A stretch of DNA of 64,000 bases from Bacillus sp. SJS (GCF_000732485.2 NZ_JAQV02000010.1:1-64000), one strand, 5' to 3'. Positions 1-11,572 are shown, numbered from the stretch's first letter. The notes: generated by a model from the sequence alone, not told the origin. A program made the numbers and translations.

Positions 1-384
1 AAAAGGAGACTTGAGGAAAAGCTGAAGAGACTGACCAACCGAAATTGGGGAGTCTCTATGAAGTACCGTATTCTCAAAATCAACCAACTCATCCAAGGCT
101 GGGGTAATTACTTCAAAGTGGCAGACTGCAAGAAATTTGCGGAGGAAACAGACAGCCATATTAGAAGGAGGCTACGCGCATGCCGGTGGAAAGAGTGGAA
201 GATAATCAGAACCAAAAGCCGGAACCTAATGAAATTGGGGATAAAGAAAGGAAAGGCATGGGAAGTAGCTAACTCCCGTAAGGGATATTGGCGGAATTCT
301 AAGAACCCCATTCTCCACAAAGCCCTTCCTAACAAGTACTGGAATCAACTTGGATTAAAACAATTAACGATTGTGGTTTCATAA
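1..384 (+). CDS. ltrA: Group II intron reverse transcriptase/maturase, C-terminal part (cut by window edge)
   Basis: The reading frame is open from the first base and ends with TAA, so only the last 127 residues are inside the window. The residues around INQLIQGWGNYFKV, IRRRLRACRWKEWK, KGKAWEVANSRKGYWR and NPILHKAL match the maturase (GIIM) domain at the end of intron-encoded LtrA-type proteins, which bind and fold the intron RNA for splicing and retrohoming. The reverse transcriptase domain lies outside the window. The frame continues upstream of the first ATG (position 58), so that ATG is not the true start. Intron RNA domains V and VI follow the stop directly, as expected. Family assignment is sure; whether the full intron is active cannot be told. 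Confidence 0.93.
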   Translation, partial: KRRLEEKLKRLTNRNWGVSMKYRILKINQLIQGWGNYFKVADCKKFAEETDSHIRRRLRACRWKEWKIIRTKSRNLMKLGIKKGKAWEVANSRKGYWRNSKNPILHKALPNKYWNQLGLKQLTIVVS

Positions 385-462
385 ACTTTCGAACCGCCGT
401 ATACGGATCCGTACGTACGGTGGTGTGAGAGGTCGGGGGTTAATCACCCCCTCCTACTCGAT
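1..462 (+). mobile_element. Group II intron, 3' part with domains V and VI
   Basis: After the maturase stop, positions 394-423 fold as a domain V hairpin: CCGCCGTA (394-401) pairs with TACGGTGG (416-423), there is a two-base CG bulge (414-415), and an upper helix is closed by a four-base loop. A second hairpin (GGGGGT 435-440 with ACCCCC 446-451) fits domain VI. The stretch CTACTCGAT ends near 462, typical of bacterial intron 3' ends. The junction to exon DNA is estimated, not proven. The intron lies upstream of ctsR in DNA without an evident interrupted gene. Confidence 0.85.
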
Positions 463-478
463 TGGGATTTGGGGTTGA

Positions 479-572
479 GGGATACGCTTGGGATAGAGGG
501 AGAAAGACGGGGTGGCGGATACGTAATTCGGGATACGCCAAGAGTAGAGGGAAGGAGAAGGAGGCGGAATAC
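479..572 (+). repeat. Imperfect G-rich direct repeat, two units 51 bp apart
   Basis: GGGATACGC occurs at 479-487 and 530-538. Each copy is followed by a purine-rich stretch with TAGAGGGA and ends in GGCGGA-ATAC-like bases. The units are about 43 bp long and diverged. They lie just downstream of the intron 3' end. No function is evident. Confidence 0.6.
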
Positions 573-730
573 TCGATTCAGTTGAACTTAGTATTTATTA
601 GTAGCTTAATGTTTGGCTGGACTTAGTTTTAACAGAGTGAGACTGGCGGACCGTACTGGATGATGCTGGCTGGGGAAGAGGATCCAACGAATTGAGGCGG
701 CTGCGATCTCTGTCGAACCCTCCCGAAAAG

Positions 731-858
731 TCGATATCCGCTTATTTTAGTCGATATATCGAAATAATCGTCGATATATTAAAATTTTGGACGATATATC
801 AAAATAATCGCCGATATATCCAAATTTCGGTCGATATCCGCTCCAGAATAGCCGATAT
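731..858 (+). repeat. Seven CGATAT boxes at 20-21 bp spacing
   Basis: CGATAT starts at 732, 752, 772, 792, 812, 832 and 853, so six steps are 20, 20, 20, 20, 20 and 21 bp. Bases between boxes are AT-rich and partly conserved (TCGATATATC, AAATAATCG). Because 20 is not a multiple of three the repeat does not encode a repeated peptide. The spacing is close to two helical turns, which would put all boxes on one face of the DNA. Possible readings are a protein-binding array or an intergenic repeat family. Confidence 0.8.
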
Positions 859-1887
859 CTTGCCACCTCCCCCCTTCCCGCACCAGAAACAAGCGTATAC
901 CTTTCCATCCTCATAGCCATTTTCCTCCCACCGAGTCTTTTTGCCAACCATTTCAGCAATTTCGAGCAAAAACAGGCGAGTTTTAATAAAAAATTCATTC
1001 TCACCCTTATCAACTCCTCAAGCCGGAGGTACCTGGCAGGCTCAAAGTACTCCCGATAGCATTAAACCACCAACTCGAAAAATCAACATCCACCCAATTT
1101 ACTTCCCCAAAACCCATCTCCATCCTCCAACATCAGAAAACCCCGGCCGCCACCCCCTCAAACTATAATTCATTCCCTAACCCAAGCCTTCTATCTGTGA
1201 CTCAAAATTCCCTCTCTCAAAAAGGATATGCCACTAGAATGATTTTTTAAGAATAAAAGTTTGAAGGTGCAGATTAATGGAAACCATGATGGATATTATC
1301 CTATCTGAAGAATTTACGATGATGATCCCAATTATATTTACAGCTGTCAAATTCAATTTTTTTGTTGCAGTATGTGAATTGAAAGGGTATCGGCAAGTTT
1401 TAGAACTCATTTAATTGTTGGTATGGTTGCATGTTTGCTGATGCTGCTTGCTCTTCACGGTTTTTAAAGTATTTGGAAATTCCCCAATACTCTGTTCGAT
1501 CATTCTCGGTTTCCACCCTGTGTCTTAACTGAATTGGCTATTAGCAGCAGGAAACCAGTGTCCCATGAACTGCCTTGGACTTGTGATAAGGGCCGGGATG
1601 TATAGGCTTGCCTGTTTTACAGCCTTTGTTGTCAGGATGAGCCTTTCTTTACTGAATCGTGTGCAATGAAGTTTTAATAAAAAGCAGGAAAGGGAAAGAA
1701 TGAAAATAAGGTGCACCCGGAGGAAAGTCTGGGGGAAGTGCTTAGGGCACTGGATCACAATGACTTGGCTGTGTATAAGATGAGCATAAACAATCCCGGC
1801 ACTTATCAAAATGAACCGGCTTATTCCCTAGAGTGTTGAAAAAGGGATGATTGGATCTGTAAAGGAAAGCTTCCTCGAATGAAATAG

Positions 1888-1945
1888 TTGAAAAAAAAGC
1901 GAGTACGTCATATATTTATATTAGTCAAATATAGTCAAAGTCAAG
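1888..1945 (+). promoter_or_regulatory. SigA promoter and CtsR operator of the ctsR operon
   Basis: TTGAAA (1888-1893), a 17-bp spacer and TATATT (1911-1916) form a SigA-type promoter. Directly downstream AGTCAAATATAGTCAAA (1923-1939) is a perfect CtsR heptad pair (RGTCAAANANRGTCAAA), and a further half-site AGTCAAG follows at 1939-1945. Overlap with the transcription start region implies repression by bound CtsR dimers, released on heat shock. The role is established for Bacillus; the site itself is read from the sequence. Confidence 0.95.
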
Positions 1946-1960
1946 TGAGGAGGAGGCTTG

Positions 1961-2422
1961 ATGAGAAACATTTCGGATATTATCGAGCAGTATTTAAAGC
2001 AGGTTCTCGATATGAGTGAAGAGGAAATCGTCGAACTGAAGAGAAGCGAGATTGCCGATAAGTTCCAGTGTGTGCCCTCTCAGATTAATTACGTGATTAA
2101 TACCCGCTTTACTGTCGAACGGGGATATATGGTTGAAAGCAAGCGCGGGGGCGGAGGCTATATTAGGATTATTAAAGTTCAATCCAATGATAAGGCCCAC
2201 CTTCTGGATCAGATTTTGGAGCTTGCGGGGGACCGGATTTCCCAGGCATCTGCTGAGGATATTGTTATTAGGCTGACAGCAGAGCAGGTCATTACTCCGC
2301 GTGAAGCGAAAATCATGATAAGTGTGATGGATCGTTCAGTGCTTTATGTAGATTTGCCTTTAAGAGACGAATTACGGTCACGAATGTTAAAGGCAATGCT
2401 GACGTCCCTTAAATATAAATAA
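1961..2422 (+). CDS. ctsR: Transcriptional repressor CtsR of class III heat-shock genes
   Basis: This 153-residue protein matches CtsR over its whole length, including RSEIADKFQCVPSQINYVINTRFT (winged helix-turn-helix) and the glycine-rich wing KRGGGGYIRI, which senses heat. The C-terminal half (about 80-153) is the dimer domain that McsB-ClpC targets. I chose ATG 1961, seven bases after AGGAGG; a TTG at 1958 would add one residue but sits closer to the ribosome binding site. It is first gene of ctsR-mcsA-mcsB-clpC and is autoregulated through the CtsR box just upstream. Usual length in B. subtilis is 154 residues. Confidence 0.97.
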   Translation: MRNISDIIEQYLKQVLDMSEEEIVELKRSEIADKFQCVPSQINYVINTRFTVERGYMVESKRGGGGYIRIIKVQSNDKAHLLDQILELAGDRISQASAEDIVIRLTAEQVITPREAKIMISVMDRSVLYVDLPLRDELRSRMLKAMLTSLKYK

Positions 2423-2443
2423 TCGTAAGGCAGGTGATCCTCA

Positions 2444-2995
2444 TTGATTTGTCAGGAGTGCCACGAAAGACCGGCAACGTTTCATTTCACCAAAGTAGTG
2501 AATGGTGAAAAGGCAGAAGTGCATATTTGTGAACATTGTGCGAAAGAGAATAGTAATATGATGGTATTCGGAAGCGACGGCGGCTTTTCAATCAATTCCC
2601 TTTTATCAGGACTTCTGAATTTTGAAACAAAGCTTGGGAAGTCTGATGCATCCTCGATGTATCGGGCAGAGGAAGTTCGCCAATGCCCCCGCTGCAAGAT
2701 GACGTTCCGAGAGTTCGGGAAGGCTGGCCGATTCGGATGTCCGGATTGCTATCGGACTTTTAAAAGTGAAATTACGCCTATTTTAAGAAAGGTTCATAGC
2801 GGCAACACTGCTCATGGAGGCAAAATTCCGAAGCGCATTGGAGGCAGCATTCATCTCCAAAAGAAAATGGAAGAGCTGAAGAAGCAGATGCAGCATCACA
2901 TTTCACAAGAGGAGTTTGAAAAAGCAGCCGAGCTCAGGGACGAAATTAAAGCGATCGTCAGAGAAATGAATGCCGATAGAGGGGAGGAGGCTTAA
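2444..2995 (+). CDS. mcsA: Zinc protein McsA, activator of arginine kinase McsB
   Basis: This 183-residue protein starts with [23 protein letters not shown] and carries four zinc-type CXXC pairs (CQEC, CEHC, CPRC, CPDC) followed by a C-terminal UVR motif (about 140-175, [18 protein letters not shown]). In Bacillus McsA binds and stimulates McsB and helps control CtsR; it is also linked to metal and redox stress. The start is TTG 2444 after AGGCAGGTG; no ATG lies in a suitable place. Its stop is one base before the mcsB start, so the two are probably translationally coupled. Confidence 0.95.
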   Translation: MICQECHERPATFHFTKVVNGEKAEVHICEHCAKENSNMMVFGSDGGFSINSLLSGLLNFETKLGKSDASSMYRAEEVRQCPRCKMTFREFGKAGRFGCPDCYRTFKSEITPILRKVHSGNTAHGGKIPKRIGGSIHLQKKMEELKKQMQHHISQEEFEKAAELRDEIKAIVREMNADRGEEA

Positions 2996-2996
2996 G

Positions 2997-4070
2997 ATGT
3001 CATTGCAGGATTTTATGAACAATGCAATGAGTGCGTGGATGAGCCAGGAAGGTCCGGACTCAGATATCGTATTGAGCAGCAGAGTGAGACTTGCCCGGAA
3101 CATTGAGCAGTTCCGCTTTCCAACCTTAGCATCAGAAGAAGAATTCCAGAACATTCTTACGCTTTTTGAAGAACAGTTTTCAAATCAGACGTTCCCAGAT
3201 ATCGGATCCTTCGTTCTGCTGAAAATGAGTGAGCTCGAGCCCGTGCAAAAAAGGGTATTGGTGGAGAAGCATTTGATTAGTCCGAGTCTGGCAGAGGATT
3301 CCGCTTTCTCCGGATGTCTGCTTTCTGTTAATGAAGAAGTGAGTATCATGGTGAATGAAGAGGATCACATTCGAATACAATGTTTGTTCCCGGGTCTTCA
3401 GGTAAAAGAGGCCCTTGAAGTGGCAGGCAGGCTGGATGACTGGATTGAAAAAGAGGTAGATTATGCTTTTGATGAGAATCGAGGCTATCTGACAAGCTGT
3501 CCGACGAACGTAGGTACCGGGATGAGAGCTTCTGTTATGATGCATCTTCCTGCCCTCACTTTGACAAAGCAAATGAACCGGATTGTCCCGGCAATTAATC
3601 AGCTTGGTCTGGTTGTTAGAGGAATTTACGGGGAAGGCAGCGAAGCTTTAGGTAACCTGTTTCAAATTTCAAACCAGATCACGCTCGGGAAGTCGGAAGA
3701 GGATATAGCGGAGGATCTTCTCAGCGTTGTGCAGCAATTAATTGCCCAGGAACGTTCGGCAAGGGAAGCGGTGCTTCAGGCATCCAAAATCCAGCTCGAG
3801 GATCGCATTTACCGTTCGTATGGCATTCTTTCCAACAGCAGAATTATTGAATCGAAAGAAACAGCCAGATGTTTATCCGATGTTAGATTGGGAATTGATT
3901 TAGGACTAATACAAAACGTTTCCAAAAATATTTTAAATGAATTGATGATTTTAACACAGCCGGGTTTTCTGCAGCAGTATTCCGGTACTGGGCTGACACC
4001 GGATGAGCGGGATATCCGCAGAGCGGCATTAATTCGTGAACGTTTAAAAATGGAGATAGATGGAGGCTGA
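2997..4070 (+). CDS. mcsB: Protein arginine kinase McsB
   Basis: McsB phosphorylates arginines on CtsR and on damaged proteins; phospho-arginine is the degradation tag read by ClpC-ClpP. The 357-residue sequence has the phosphagen-kinase fold signatures: [10 protein letters not shown] near residue 30, NEEDHIRIQ near 120, [12 protein letters not shown] near 165, and the long C-terminal helical part ending [15 protein letters not shown], which includes the pArg-binding region. ATG 2997 is chosen because it follows GGGGAGGAGG and matches the family start MSLQDF; an in-frame upstream start would run into mcsA. Usual length is about 360 residues. Confidence 0.97.
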   Translation: MSLQDFMNNAMSAWMSQEGPDSDIVLSSRVRLARNIEQFRFPTLASEEEFQNILTLFEEQFSNQTFPDIGSFVLLKMSELEPVQKRVLVEKHLISPSLAEDSAFSGCLLSVNEEVSIMVNEEDHIRIQCLFPGLQVKEALEVAGRLDDWIEKEVDYAFDENRGYLTSCPTNVGTGMRASVMMHLPALTLTKQMNRIVPAINQLGLVVRGIYGEGSEALGNLFQISNQITLGKSEEDIAEDLLSVVQQLIAQERSAREAVLQASKIQLEDRIYRSYGILSNSRIIESKETARCLSDVRLGIDLGLIQNVSKNILNELMILTQPGFLQQYSGTGLTPDERDIRRAALIRERLKMEIDGG

Positions 4071-4075
4071 TAGGT

Positions 4076-6514
4076 ATGATGTTCGGCAGATTTACAGAGA
4101 GAGCGCAAAAAGTACTGGCACTGGCTCAAGAAGAAGCCGTTAGACTGGGACATAACAATATTGGAACAGAACATATCCTTCTTGGTCTTGTACGCGAAGG
4201 AGAAGGAATTGCTGCAAAAGCTTTGAATGCTCTTGGATTGGGTTCAGAGAAAATTCAAAAAGAAGTGGAAAGTCTGATTGGCAGAGGCCAGGATATTTCA
4301 CAGACGATCCATTACACTCCGCGTGCTAAAAAGGTTATTGAGCTTTCAATGGATGAAGCGCGCAAGCTTGGCCATTCCTATGTAGGAACAGAGCACATCC
4401 TTCTTGGGCTAATCCGCGAAGGTGAAGGAGTAGCAGCTCGAGTACTTAATAATCTGGGTGTAAGTTTAAACAAAGCAAGGCAGCAGGTTCTTCAGCTGCT
4501 CGGAAGCAATGAGTCCTCTTCCGGCCATCCGGGCGGGGGAATGGCGAATGCCAATACACCGACTTTAGACAGTCTGGCACGCGATTTAACGGTGATTGCA
4601 CGTGAAGGAAGCCTAGATCCGGTTATCGGACGCGGGAAGGAAATTCAGCGTGTTATTGAGGTGCTAAGCCGCAGAACGAAGAACAACCCTGTCCTTATCG
4701 GAGAACCGGGTGTAGGTAAAACCGCAATTGCTGAAGGTCTTGCCCAGCAAATCGTTCAAAATGAAGTGCCGGAAATTCTTCGGGATAAGCGGGTCATGAC
4801 ACTTGATATGGGTACGGTTGTTGCCGGAACGAAATACCGCGGGGAGTTTGAAGACCGCCTGAAAAAAGTGATGGATGAGATCCGTCAGGCAGGCAATATC
4901 ATTCTTTTCATTGATGAGCTTCATACACTGATCGGTGCAGGCGGAGCAGAGGGCGCGATTGATGCATCCAATATTCTGAAGCCGTCCCTTGCACGCGGCG
5001 AGCTTCAGTGCATCGGTGCTACGACTCTTGATGAATACCGTAAATATATAGAAAAAGATGCAGCACTTGAGAGACGCTTTCAGCCTATTACAGTTGACGA
5101 ACCGACTGTAGCGGAAAGCATTCAAATCCTGAGCGGCCTTCGCGACCGCTATGAAGCGCATCACCGTGTTTCCATCACAGATGAAGCGATTGATGCGGCC
5201 GTTAAGCTTTCGGACCGTTATATCTCGGACCGCTTCCTGCCGGATAAAGCAATCGATTTAATCGATGAAGCGGGTTCTAAAGTGAGACTGCGTTCCTTCA
5301 CTACACCTCCTAATTTGAAAGAATTAGAGATGAAGCTTGAGGAAGTAAGAAAAGAAAAGGATGCAGCCGTACAGAGCCAGGAATTCGAAAAGGCAGCTTC
5401 TTTAAGGGATACAGAGCAAAGACTTCGTGAACAGCTGGATGAAACGAAGAAAACGTGGAAAGAAAAGCAAGGCCAGGAAAATTCAGAAGTCACGGTTGAG
5501 GATATTGCAATGGTCGTATCCAACTGGACAGGAGTTCCTGTATCACGCCTTGCCCAGACTGAAACAGATAAGCTTCTGAACATGGAACAGCTTCTGCACT
5601 CCCGTGTAATCGGCCAGGATGAAGCTGTAGTGGCAGTAGCCAAGGCTGTCCGCAGGGCGAGAGCCGGCTTGAAGGATCCTAAGCGTCCAATTGGATCATT
5701 CGTTTTCCTTGGACCAACAGGTGTAGGTAAAACAGAGCTTGCACGTGCTCTTGCAGAATCTATTTTTGGCGACGAGGATGCCATGATCCGCATTGATATG
5801 TCGGAATACATGGAGAAGCATTCAACCTCCCGTCTGGTAGGTTCTCCTCCTGGATATGTAGGGTATGAAGAAGGCGGCCAGCTGACAGAGAAGGTTCGTC
5901 GCAAGCCTTATTCCGTTGTCCTTCTGGATGAGATTGAAAAGGCCCATCCGGACGTCTTTAACATCCTGCTTCAAGTTCTTGAGGACGGCCGCTTGACGGA
6001 TTCAAAAGGAAGAACGGTCGATTTCAGAAATACTATTCTGATCATGACATCCAACGTAGGAGCAAGCGAACTGAAACGCAATAAATATGTCGGCTTCAAC
6101 GTTCAGGATGAAAATCAGAACTACAAAGACATGAAGGGTAAAGTTATGGGCGAGCTGAAAAAAGCGTTCCGTCCTGAATTCATTAACCGGATTGACGAGA
6201 TTATCGTGTTCCACTCCCTGGAGAAAAAACACTTAAAAGAAATCGTTACGCTTATGTCCAGTCAGCTTACAAAACGTCTAGCTGAACAGGATCTGTCCCT
6301 GTCGCTTACAGACGCTGCCATTGAGAAAATCACAGAGGAAGGCGTAGACCTTGAGTATGGGGCGAGACCTCTTCGCAGAGCGATTCAGAAGCATGTAGAG
6401 GACCGTCTATCTGAAGAATTGCTCAAAGGCAATATTGATAAGGGCCAAAGCATTACGCTGGACGTAGAAGGCAATGATTTTGTGGTAAAACAGGCAGAAA
6501 AATTAAATCAATAG
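4076..6514 (+). CDS. clpC: AAA+ unfoldase ClpC, partner of ClpP
   Basis: ClpC unfolds arginine-phosphorylated or adaptor-delivered proteins and feeds them to the ClpP protease. The 812 residues show the double Clp N repeat (1-145), first AAA domain with Walker A GEPGVGKT near 209 and the [13 protein letters not shown] box, a coiled-coil middle domain (about 415-480, [26 protein letters not shown]), and a second AAA domain with GPTGVGKT near 546. The start [12 protein letters not shown] is the family start. The gene ends the CtsR operon proper; a terminator follows, though radA is only 69 bases away. Confidence 0.98.
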   Translation: MMFGRFTERAQKVLALAQEEAVRLGHNNIGTEHILLGLVREGEGIAAKALNALGLGSEKIQKEVESLIGRGQDISQTIHYTPRAKKVIELSMDEARKLGHSYVGTEHILLGLIREGEGVAARVLNNLGVSLNKARQQVLQLLGSNESSSGHPGGGMANANTPTLDSLARDLTVIAREGSLDPVIGRGKEIQRVIEVLSRRTKNNPVLIGEPGVGKTAIAEGLAQQIVQNEVPEILRDKRVMTLDMGTVVAGTKYRGEFEDRLKKVMDEIRQAGNIILFIDELHTLIGAGGAEGAIDASNILKPSLARGELQCIGATTLDEYRKYIEKDAALERRFQPITVDEPTVAESIQILSGLRDRYEAHHRVSITDEAIDAAVKLSDRYISDRFLPDKAIDLIDEAGSKVRLRSFTTPPNLKELEMKLEEVRKEKDAAVQSQEFEKAASLRDTEQRLREQLDETKKTWKEKQGQENSEVTVEDIAMVVSNWTGVPVSRLAQTETDKLLNMEQLLHSRVIGQDEAVVAVAKAVRRARAGLKDPKRPIGSFVFLGPTGVGKTELARALAESIFGDEDAMIRIDMSEYMEKHSTSRLVGSPPGYVGYEEGGQLTEKVRRKPYSVVLLDEIEKAHPDVFNILLQVLEDGRLTDSKGRTVDFRNTILIMTSNVGASELKRNKYVGFNVQDENQNYKDMKGKVMGELKKAFRPEFINRIDEIIVFHSLEKKHLKEIVTLMSSQLTKRLAEQDLSLSLTDAAIEKITEEGVDLEYGARPLRRAIQKHVEDRLSEELLKGNIDKGQSITLDVEGNDFVVKQAEKLNQ

Positions 6515-6526
6515 CATGTTGAAGCA

Positions 6527-6563
6527 GAGGCATACATTTTATTCCGTATGCCTCGCTTTCTTT
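6527..6563 (+). terminator. Terminator between clpC and radA
   Basis: GAGGCATAC (6527-6535) pairs perfectly with GTATGCCTC (6546-6554), followed by GCTTTCTTT. It lies in the 69-bp gap before radA, so it probably lowers but need not abolish read-through of heat-shock transcripts into radA. Confidence 0.8.
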
Positions 6564-6583
6564 ATAAAAAGAGAGGTTGGACT

Positions 6584-7966
6584 ATGGCAAAAACGAAAAC
6601 GAAATTTATGTGCCAGTCATGCGGCTATGAGTCTGCGAAATGGATGGGGAAATGTCCCGGATGCGGCGCATGGAATACGATGAACGAAGAAACGTTTAAA
6701 ACAGGTACGGGAACAGGCTCCAGAAGAACCGCCTTTCAGCATTCCGCTCAGACCGCTCAAAAGGCTTCTCCCATAACAAAAATCGAAACATCATCAGAAC
6801 CGCGCATTATGACAAAAATGAAGGAATTAAACCGGGTCCTGGGCAACGGAATTGTAAAGGGTTCTCTTGTTTTGATTGGGGGAGATCCCGGTATAGGGAA
6901 ATCCACTTTGCTGCTGCAAGTATCCTCGCAGCTTGCTGATTTGGGTAACCGTGTGCTTTATATATCAGGAGAGGAATCGGTTAAACAGACAAAGCTTCGG
7001 GCTGACCGTCTTGATGTTTCATCAGATGAGCTTCTCGTTTTGGCTGAAACTGACATGGAATTTATCACGAAAGCCATTGATGAATCCGAGCCGGCTTTTG
7101 TCGTGATTGATTCCATCCAAACTGTGTATCAGAGTGAGATCACCTCTGCACCCGGAAGTGTTTCACAGGTAAGGGAATGTACCGCAGAATTAATGAGAAT
7201 TGCAAAGACGAAGGGAATTGCGATTTTTATTGTAGGCCACGTTACAAAGGAAGGCTCCATAGCGGGTCCGCGTCTGCTTGAGCATATGGTGGATGCGGTT
7301 CTGTATTTTGAAGGCGAACGCCATCATACATACCGGATTCTCCGTGCCGTAAAAAATCGTTTCGGGTCCACAAATGAGATGGGAATTTTTGAAATGAAGG
7401 AAGCAGGTCTAGCTGAAGTGCTGAATCCATCGGAAATATTCCTTGAGGAAAGGTCAAAAGGGGCTGCCGGTTCAACAGTTGTTGCATCGATGGAAGGAAC
7501 GAGGCCTGTCCTCGTCGAAATACAAGCATTAATCTCTCCCACAAGTTTTGGAAATCCGAGAAGAATGGCAACGGGCATTGATCATAACCGGGTGCCTCTT
7601 TTGATGGCGGTTCTTGAAAAGCGCGTGGGTCTGCTTCTTCAAAACCAGGATGCCTATTTAAAAGTAGCGGGCGGAGTTAAGCTGGATGAACCGGCTATCG
7701 ATCTTGCTGTTTCAGTAAGCATTGCTTCGAGCTTCCGTGATGTGCCGACCAATCCGATGGATATCATTATCGGCGAAGTCGGTTTGACCGGTGAGGTGAG
7801 AAGAGTCTCGAGAATTGAACAAAGAGTTCAGGAGGCAGCAAAGCTTGGCTTTAAACGGGTGATTCTGCCGGAAGCCAATATTGGAGGCTGGACGCCGCCG
7901 CCTGGCATTAAAATTATTGGAGTTAAAAGCGTAGCGGAAGCCTTGCAGCATTCACTGGGGGGATGA
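6584..7966 (+). CDS. radA: DNA repair ATPase RadA (Sms)
   Basis: RadA is a RecA-like branch-migration ATPase acting in recombination and DNA repair. Visible parts of the 460-residue protein: N-terminal zinc finger [18 protein letters not shown] (about 10-27), Walker [11 protein letters not shown] (about 96-105), Walker [10 protein letters not shown], the RadA-specific KNRFGST motif near 255, and a C-terminal Lon-like domain (about 285-455). ATG 6584 is chosen because it follows GAGAGGTTGG and gives [14 protein letters not shown]; an earlier ATG at 6548 lies inside the terminator hairpin. disA follows with no gap, the usual Bacillus arrangement. Confidence 0.97.
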   Translation: MAKTKTKFMCQSCGYESAKWMGKCPGCGAWNTMNEETFKTGTGTGSRRTAFQHSAQTAQKASPITKIETSSEPRIMTKMKELNRVLGNGIVKGSLVLIGGDPGIGKSTLLLQVSSQLADLGNRVLYISGEESVKQTKLRADRLDVSSDELLVLAETDMEFITKAIDESEPAFVVIDSIQTVYQSEITSAPGSVSQVRECTAELMRIAKTKGIAIFIVGHVTKEGSIAGPRLLEHMVDAVLYFEGERHHTYRILRAVKNRFGSTNEMGIFEMKEAGLAEVLNPSEIFLEERSKGAAGSTVVASMEGTRPVLVEIQALISPTSFGNPRRMATGIDHNRVPLLMAVLEKRVGLLLQNQDAYLKVAGGVKLDEPAIDLAVSVSIASSFRDVPTNPMDIIIGEVGLTGEVRRVSRIEQRVQEAAKLGFKRVILPEANIGGWTPPPGIKIIGVKSVAEALQHSLGG

Positions 7967-7971
7967 TCAGC

Positions 7972-9039
7972 ATGTTGGATAAGCAGAAATCTGCCAGATA
8001 TTTAAAAGATATTTTGAGATTCATAGCTCCGGGAACACCAATCCGCGAGGGAATTGAGAATGTGCTCAGAGCCAAAACCGGCGGATTGATTGTGCTGGGA
8101 TACAATGAAAAAGTAAAGGATCTTGTGGATGGCGGTTTTTATATTCATTCTCCATTTTCTCCTGCTCATTTGTACGAGCTCGCGAAAATGGACGGCTCTA
8201 TCATCTTAAGTGACTCAGGACAAAAGATTCTTTTTGCCAATGCACAGCTCGTCCCTGATTCGTCGATTCCATCATCTGAGACTGGCATGAGGCACAGGAC
8301 GGCAGAACGGGTAGCTAAGCAGTCTGGCTGCCTGGTAATTGCGATATCCCAGCGCAGAAATGTCATCACCCTTTATCATGGGGAGCATAAATACTCTCTT
8401 CGGGACATAGGAGTCATTTTAGTGAAAGCCAATCAGGCAATCCAAACTCTTGAGAAATATAAAACGGTTTTCGATCAATCGATTGCAAGCCTGAATGCAC
8501 TGGAGTTTGAAGAGCTTGTGACCTATGGAGAAGTGCTGCATGTTCTCCACCGGATTGAGATGGTGCTGCGGATCAAAAACGAAATTATTACGTATGTGAA
8601 TGAGCTTGGGACAGAGGGCCGTCTGATCCGCCTTCAGATGAGTGAGCTTGTTACGGATATTGAGGGCGAAACGATGCTGCTTATTAAGGACTACAGCTTG
8701 AACCGTCTTCAGGATCCCCGCTCCGTTCTTAAACAGCTTCAGGAACTGGCGAATTTTGATTTACTGGAAGACTCTGTGCTTTTCAAGCTGCTTGGCCATC
8801 CTCACTATACGAACACGGAGGAGCAGATTTTGCCGAGAGGCTATCGGATTCTCAGCAAGATTCAGCGGCTGCCGCCATCCATTATTGACAATCTTGTGAC
8901 AAAATTTCTCAATCTGAAACTTATCTTTCACGCATCCGTAGAACAGTTGGATGAGGTGGAGGGCATAGGTGAAATAAGAGCGAGAAAAATAAAAGAAGGC
9001 CTGAAAAGGATGCAGCAGCAGTCTTTGATTGACCGATGA
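7972..9039 (+). CDS. disA: Diadenylate cyclase DisA, DNA-integrity scanner
   Basis: DisA scans DNA and makes cyclic di-AMP from two ATP, stopping at branched DNA to delay sporulation. The 355 residues comprise the DAC domain (about 10-140) with [16 protein letters not shown] (RHR motif), a helical linker, and the DNA-binding helix-hairpin-helix end with [18 protein letters not shown]. The normally invariant DGA motif reads DGS here (KMDGSIILS near residue 70), a conservative change. ATG 7972 is chosen, nine bases after GGGGGG; ATG 7963 overlaps the radA stop but has no room for a ribosome binding site. RadA is known to modulate DisA, matching the gene pairing. Confidence 0.96.
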   Translation: MLDKQKSARYLKDILRFIAPGTPIREGIENVLRAKTGGLIVLGYNEKVKDLVDGGFYIHSPFSPAHLYELAKMDGSIILSDSGQKILFANAQLVPDSSIPSSETGMRHRTAERVAKQSGCLVIAISQRRNVITLYHGEHKYSLRDIGVILVKANQAIQTLEKYKTVFDQSIASLNALEFEELVTYGEVLHVLHRIEMVLRIKNEIITYVNELGTEGRLIRLQMSELVTDIEGETMLLIKDYSLNRLQDPRSVLKQLQELANFDLLEDSVLFKLLGHPHYTNTEEQILPRGYRILSKIQRLPPSIIDNLVTKFLNLKLIFHASVEQLDEVEGIGEIRARKIKEGLKRMQQQSLIDR

Positions 9040-9191
9040 GGTTTCTAATGGCTTAAAAAAGGGTATAACTATTTTGTTTAACCAAATGAAATGTCAGTCT
9101 ATTTTCATTCTTATTACAAATTTTGAAAATATGACGGCTGAACGTTTTAATTCTTGTATTCTGTTTATAATGGTTAAAAGGAGGTGAAGGT

Positions 9192-10289
9192 ATGTTACAG
9201 CGAATCGTTCAAATCTTCTTTCTGATTACAGGAGGAGTATTGGGAATCTTTTTTATGCCCGCATTGCTAAAACTTATGAATCTACAGGACATACCTTTTT
9301 TAAATACACCGTATACACTAGCGATTTTAGGAGCCGTCATTTTCTTTCTGGCAACTTTCTGGCTTGTGGATTACGCTGTTAATTGGATTAAGAAGTGGGA
9401 AGAGTCCCTTGTAAAAGCTCCGGTAACAGATGTACTTTTCGGAAGTCTCGGATTGGTTTTTGGACTCATAATTGCTTTTCTTCTTGTTAATGTTATTCCG
9501 TTTAAAGATATTCCGTATCTGTTCAGCACGATCATTCCTGTTTTTCTTACCCTGCTGTTGGGCTACCTCGGATTTCAGGTAGGATTTAAGAAGAAGGATG
9601 AACTGATTGGCCTATTCTCATTGCCAGGACGCATTAATAAGAAAAAGGGTACGAATGAAGATGAAACAGAGTATGAGGATAAGAAGCTGAAAATCCTCGA
9701 TACAAGCGTTATTATTGATGGCAGGATTGCAGATATCTGCCAGACTGGTTTCCTTGAAGGCACCATTGTCATCCCGCAGTTTGTTCTGGGAGAGCTTCAG
9801 CATATTGCTGATTCATCCGATGTGCTGAAAAGAAACAGAGGCCGCAGGGGTCTTGATATTTTAAACCGCATTCAAAAAGAATTGGCTATCAAAGTTGAGA
9901 TTTACGAAGGCGATTTTGAAGAGATTCAGGAAGTGGACAGCAAGCTTGTAAAATTGGCTAAGCTGACTTCCGGTGTTGTCGTAACCAATGATTTTAACTT
10001 GAATAAAGTCTGTGAGCTTCAAAATGTAGCTGTATTTAACATTAATGATCTGGCTAATGCTGTGAAGCCGGTTGTTCTTCCGGGTGAAGAGATGAAGGTG
10101 CAGGTCATTAAAGACGGGAAAGAACACAACCAGGGTGTAGCTTATTTGGATGATGGAACAATGATTGTCGTAGAAGACGGCCGCAATTACATCGGCAAGC
10201 ACATCGATGTGCTTGTAACGTCTGTATTGCAGACTTCTGCGGGACGAATGATTTTTGCTAAACCAAAGCTTCTTGAAAAAGCGCTTTAA
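9192..10289 (+). CDS. yacL: Membrane-anchored PIN/TRAM domain protein YacL
   Basis: This 365-residue protein has four hydrophobic segments at its start (about 5-24, 42-62, 80-104, 109-132), then a PIN nuclease-like domain from about 168 ([16 protein letters not shown], later [11 protein letters not shown]) and a C-terminal TRAM domain (about 300-362) expected to bind RNA. Acidic residues typical of PIN active sites (D of LDTS, D of DGR, D of TNDFN) are present. It is the conserved gene between disA and ispD in Bacillus; its substrate is not settled. ATG 9192 follows AAGGAGGTGAAGG. A 152-bp gap upstream contains TATAAT (9166-9171), so it may have its own promoter, though no clear -35 is seen. 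Confidence 0.93.
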   Translation: MLQRIVQIFFLITGGVLGIFFMPALLKLMNLQDIPFLNTPYTLAILGAVIFFLATFWLVDYAVNWIKKWEESLVKAPVTDVLFGSLGLVFGLIIAFLLVNVIPFKDIPYLFSTIIPVFLTLLLGYLGFQVGFKKKDELIGLFSLPGRINKKKGTNEDETEYEDKKLKILDTSVIIDGRIADICQTGFLEGTIVIPQFVLGELQHIADSSDVLKRNRGRRGLDILNRIQKELAIKVEIYEGDFEEIQEVDSKLVKLAKLTSGVVVTNDFNLNKVCELQNVAVFNINDLANAVKPVVLPGEEMKVQVIKDGKEHNQGVAYLDDGTMIVVEDGRNYIGKHIDVLVTSVLQTSAGRMIFAKPKLLEKAL

Positions 10290-11469
<1,180 letters not shown>

Positions 11470-11572
11470 TCCGCTTTGTGCGGCATTCCAAATAATGATA
11501 AGATAAGGGTATTCATTGCGATTTTAGACATTATTGTGAAACACAATAAGGGATCTGTGGAGGTAAATAAGA

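Larger units (their letters stand above)
463..1887. other. Gene-poor interval between intron and ctsR promoter
   Basis: Apart from the two repeat families described separately I see no supported gene here. Short frames exist: a 45-codon frame at 1277-1414 (plus, METMMDIILSEEFTM...) and a short minus-strand frame around 1411-1550 ending in NREEQAASANMQPYQQLNEF. Neither has a convincing ribosome binding site, family resemblance or neighbour logic. The stretch from 900 to 1200 is C-rich on the plus strand and unlike the flanking DNA. In related genomes an rRNA operon often precedes ctsR; no rRNA is seen here. Confidence 0.5.

Noticed and set aside
731-858. CRISPR array
   Set aside because: Units are 20 bp with a six-base constant core and no unique spacers of 30 bp; no cas genes are present.
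692-1168. Plus- and minus-strand frames of 74-88 codons across the CGATAT array and the C-rich stretch
   Set aside because: They follow the 20-bp repeat or C-rich bias, have no ribosome binding site and encode low-complexity peptides.
1525-1809. 94-codon minus-strand frame
   Set aside because: No ribosome binding site, no recognisable family, and position in decayed intergenic DNA.
1-1960. Ribosomal RNA operon upstream of ctsR
   Set aside because: Common in relatives, but no 16S, 23S or 5S sequence is recognisable here.
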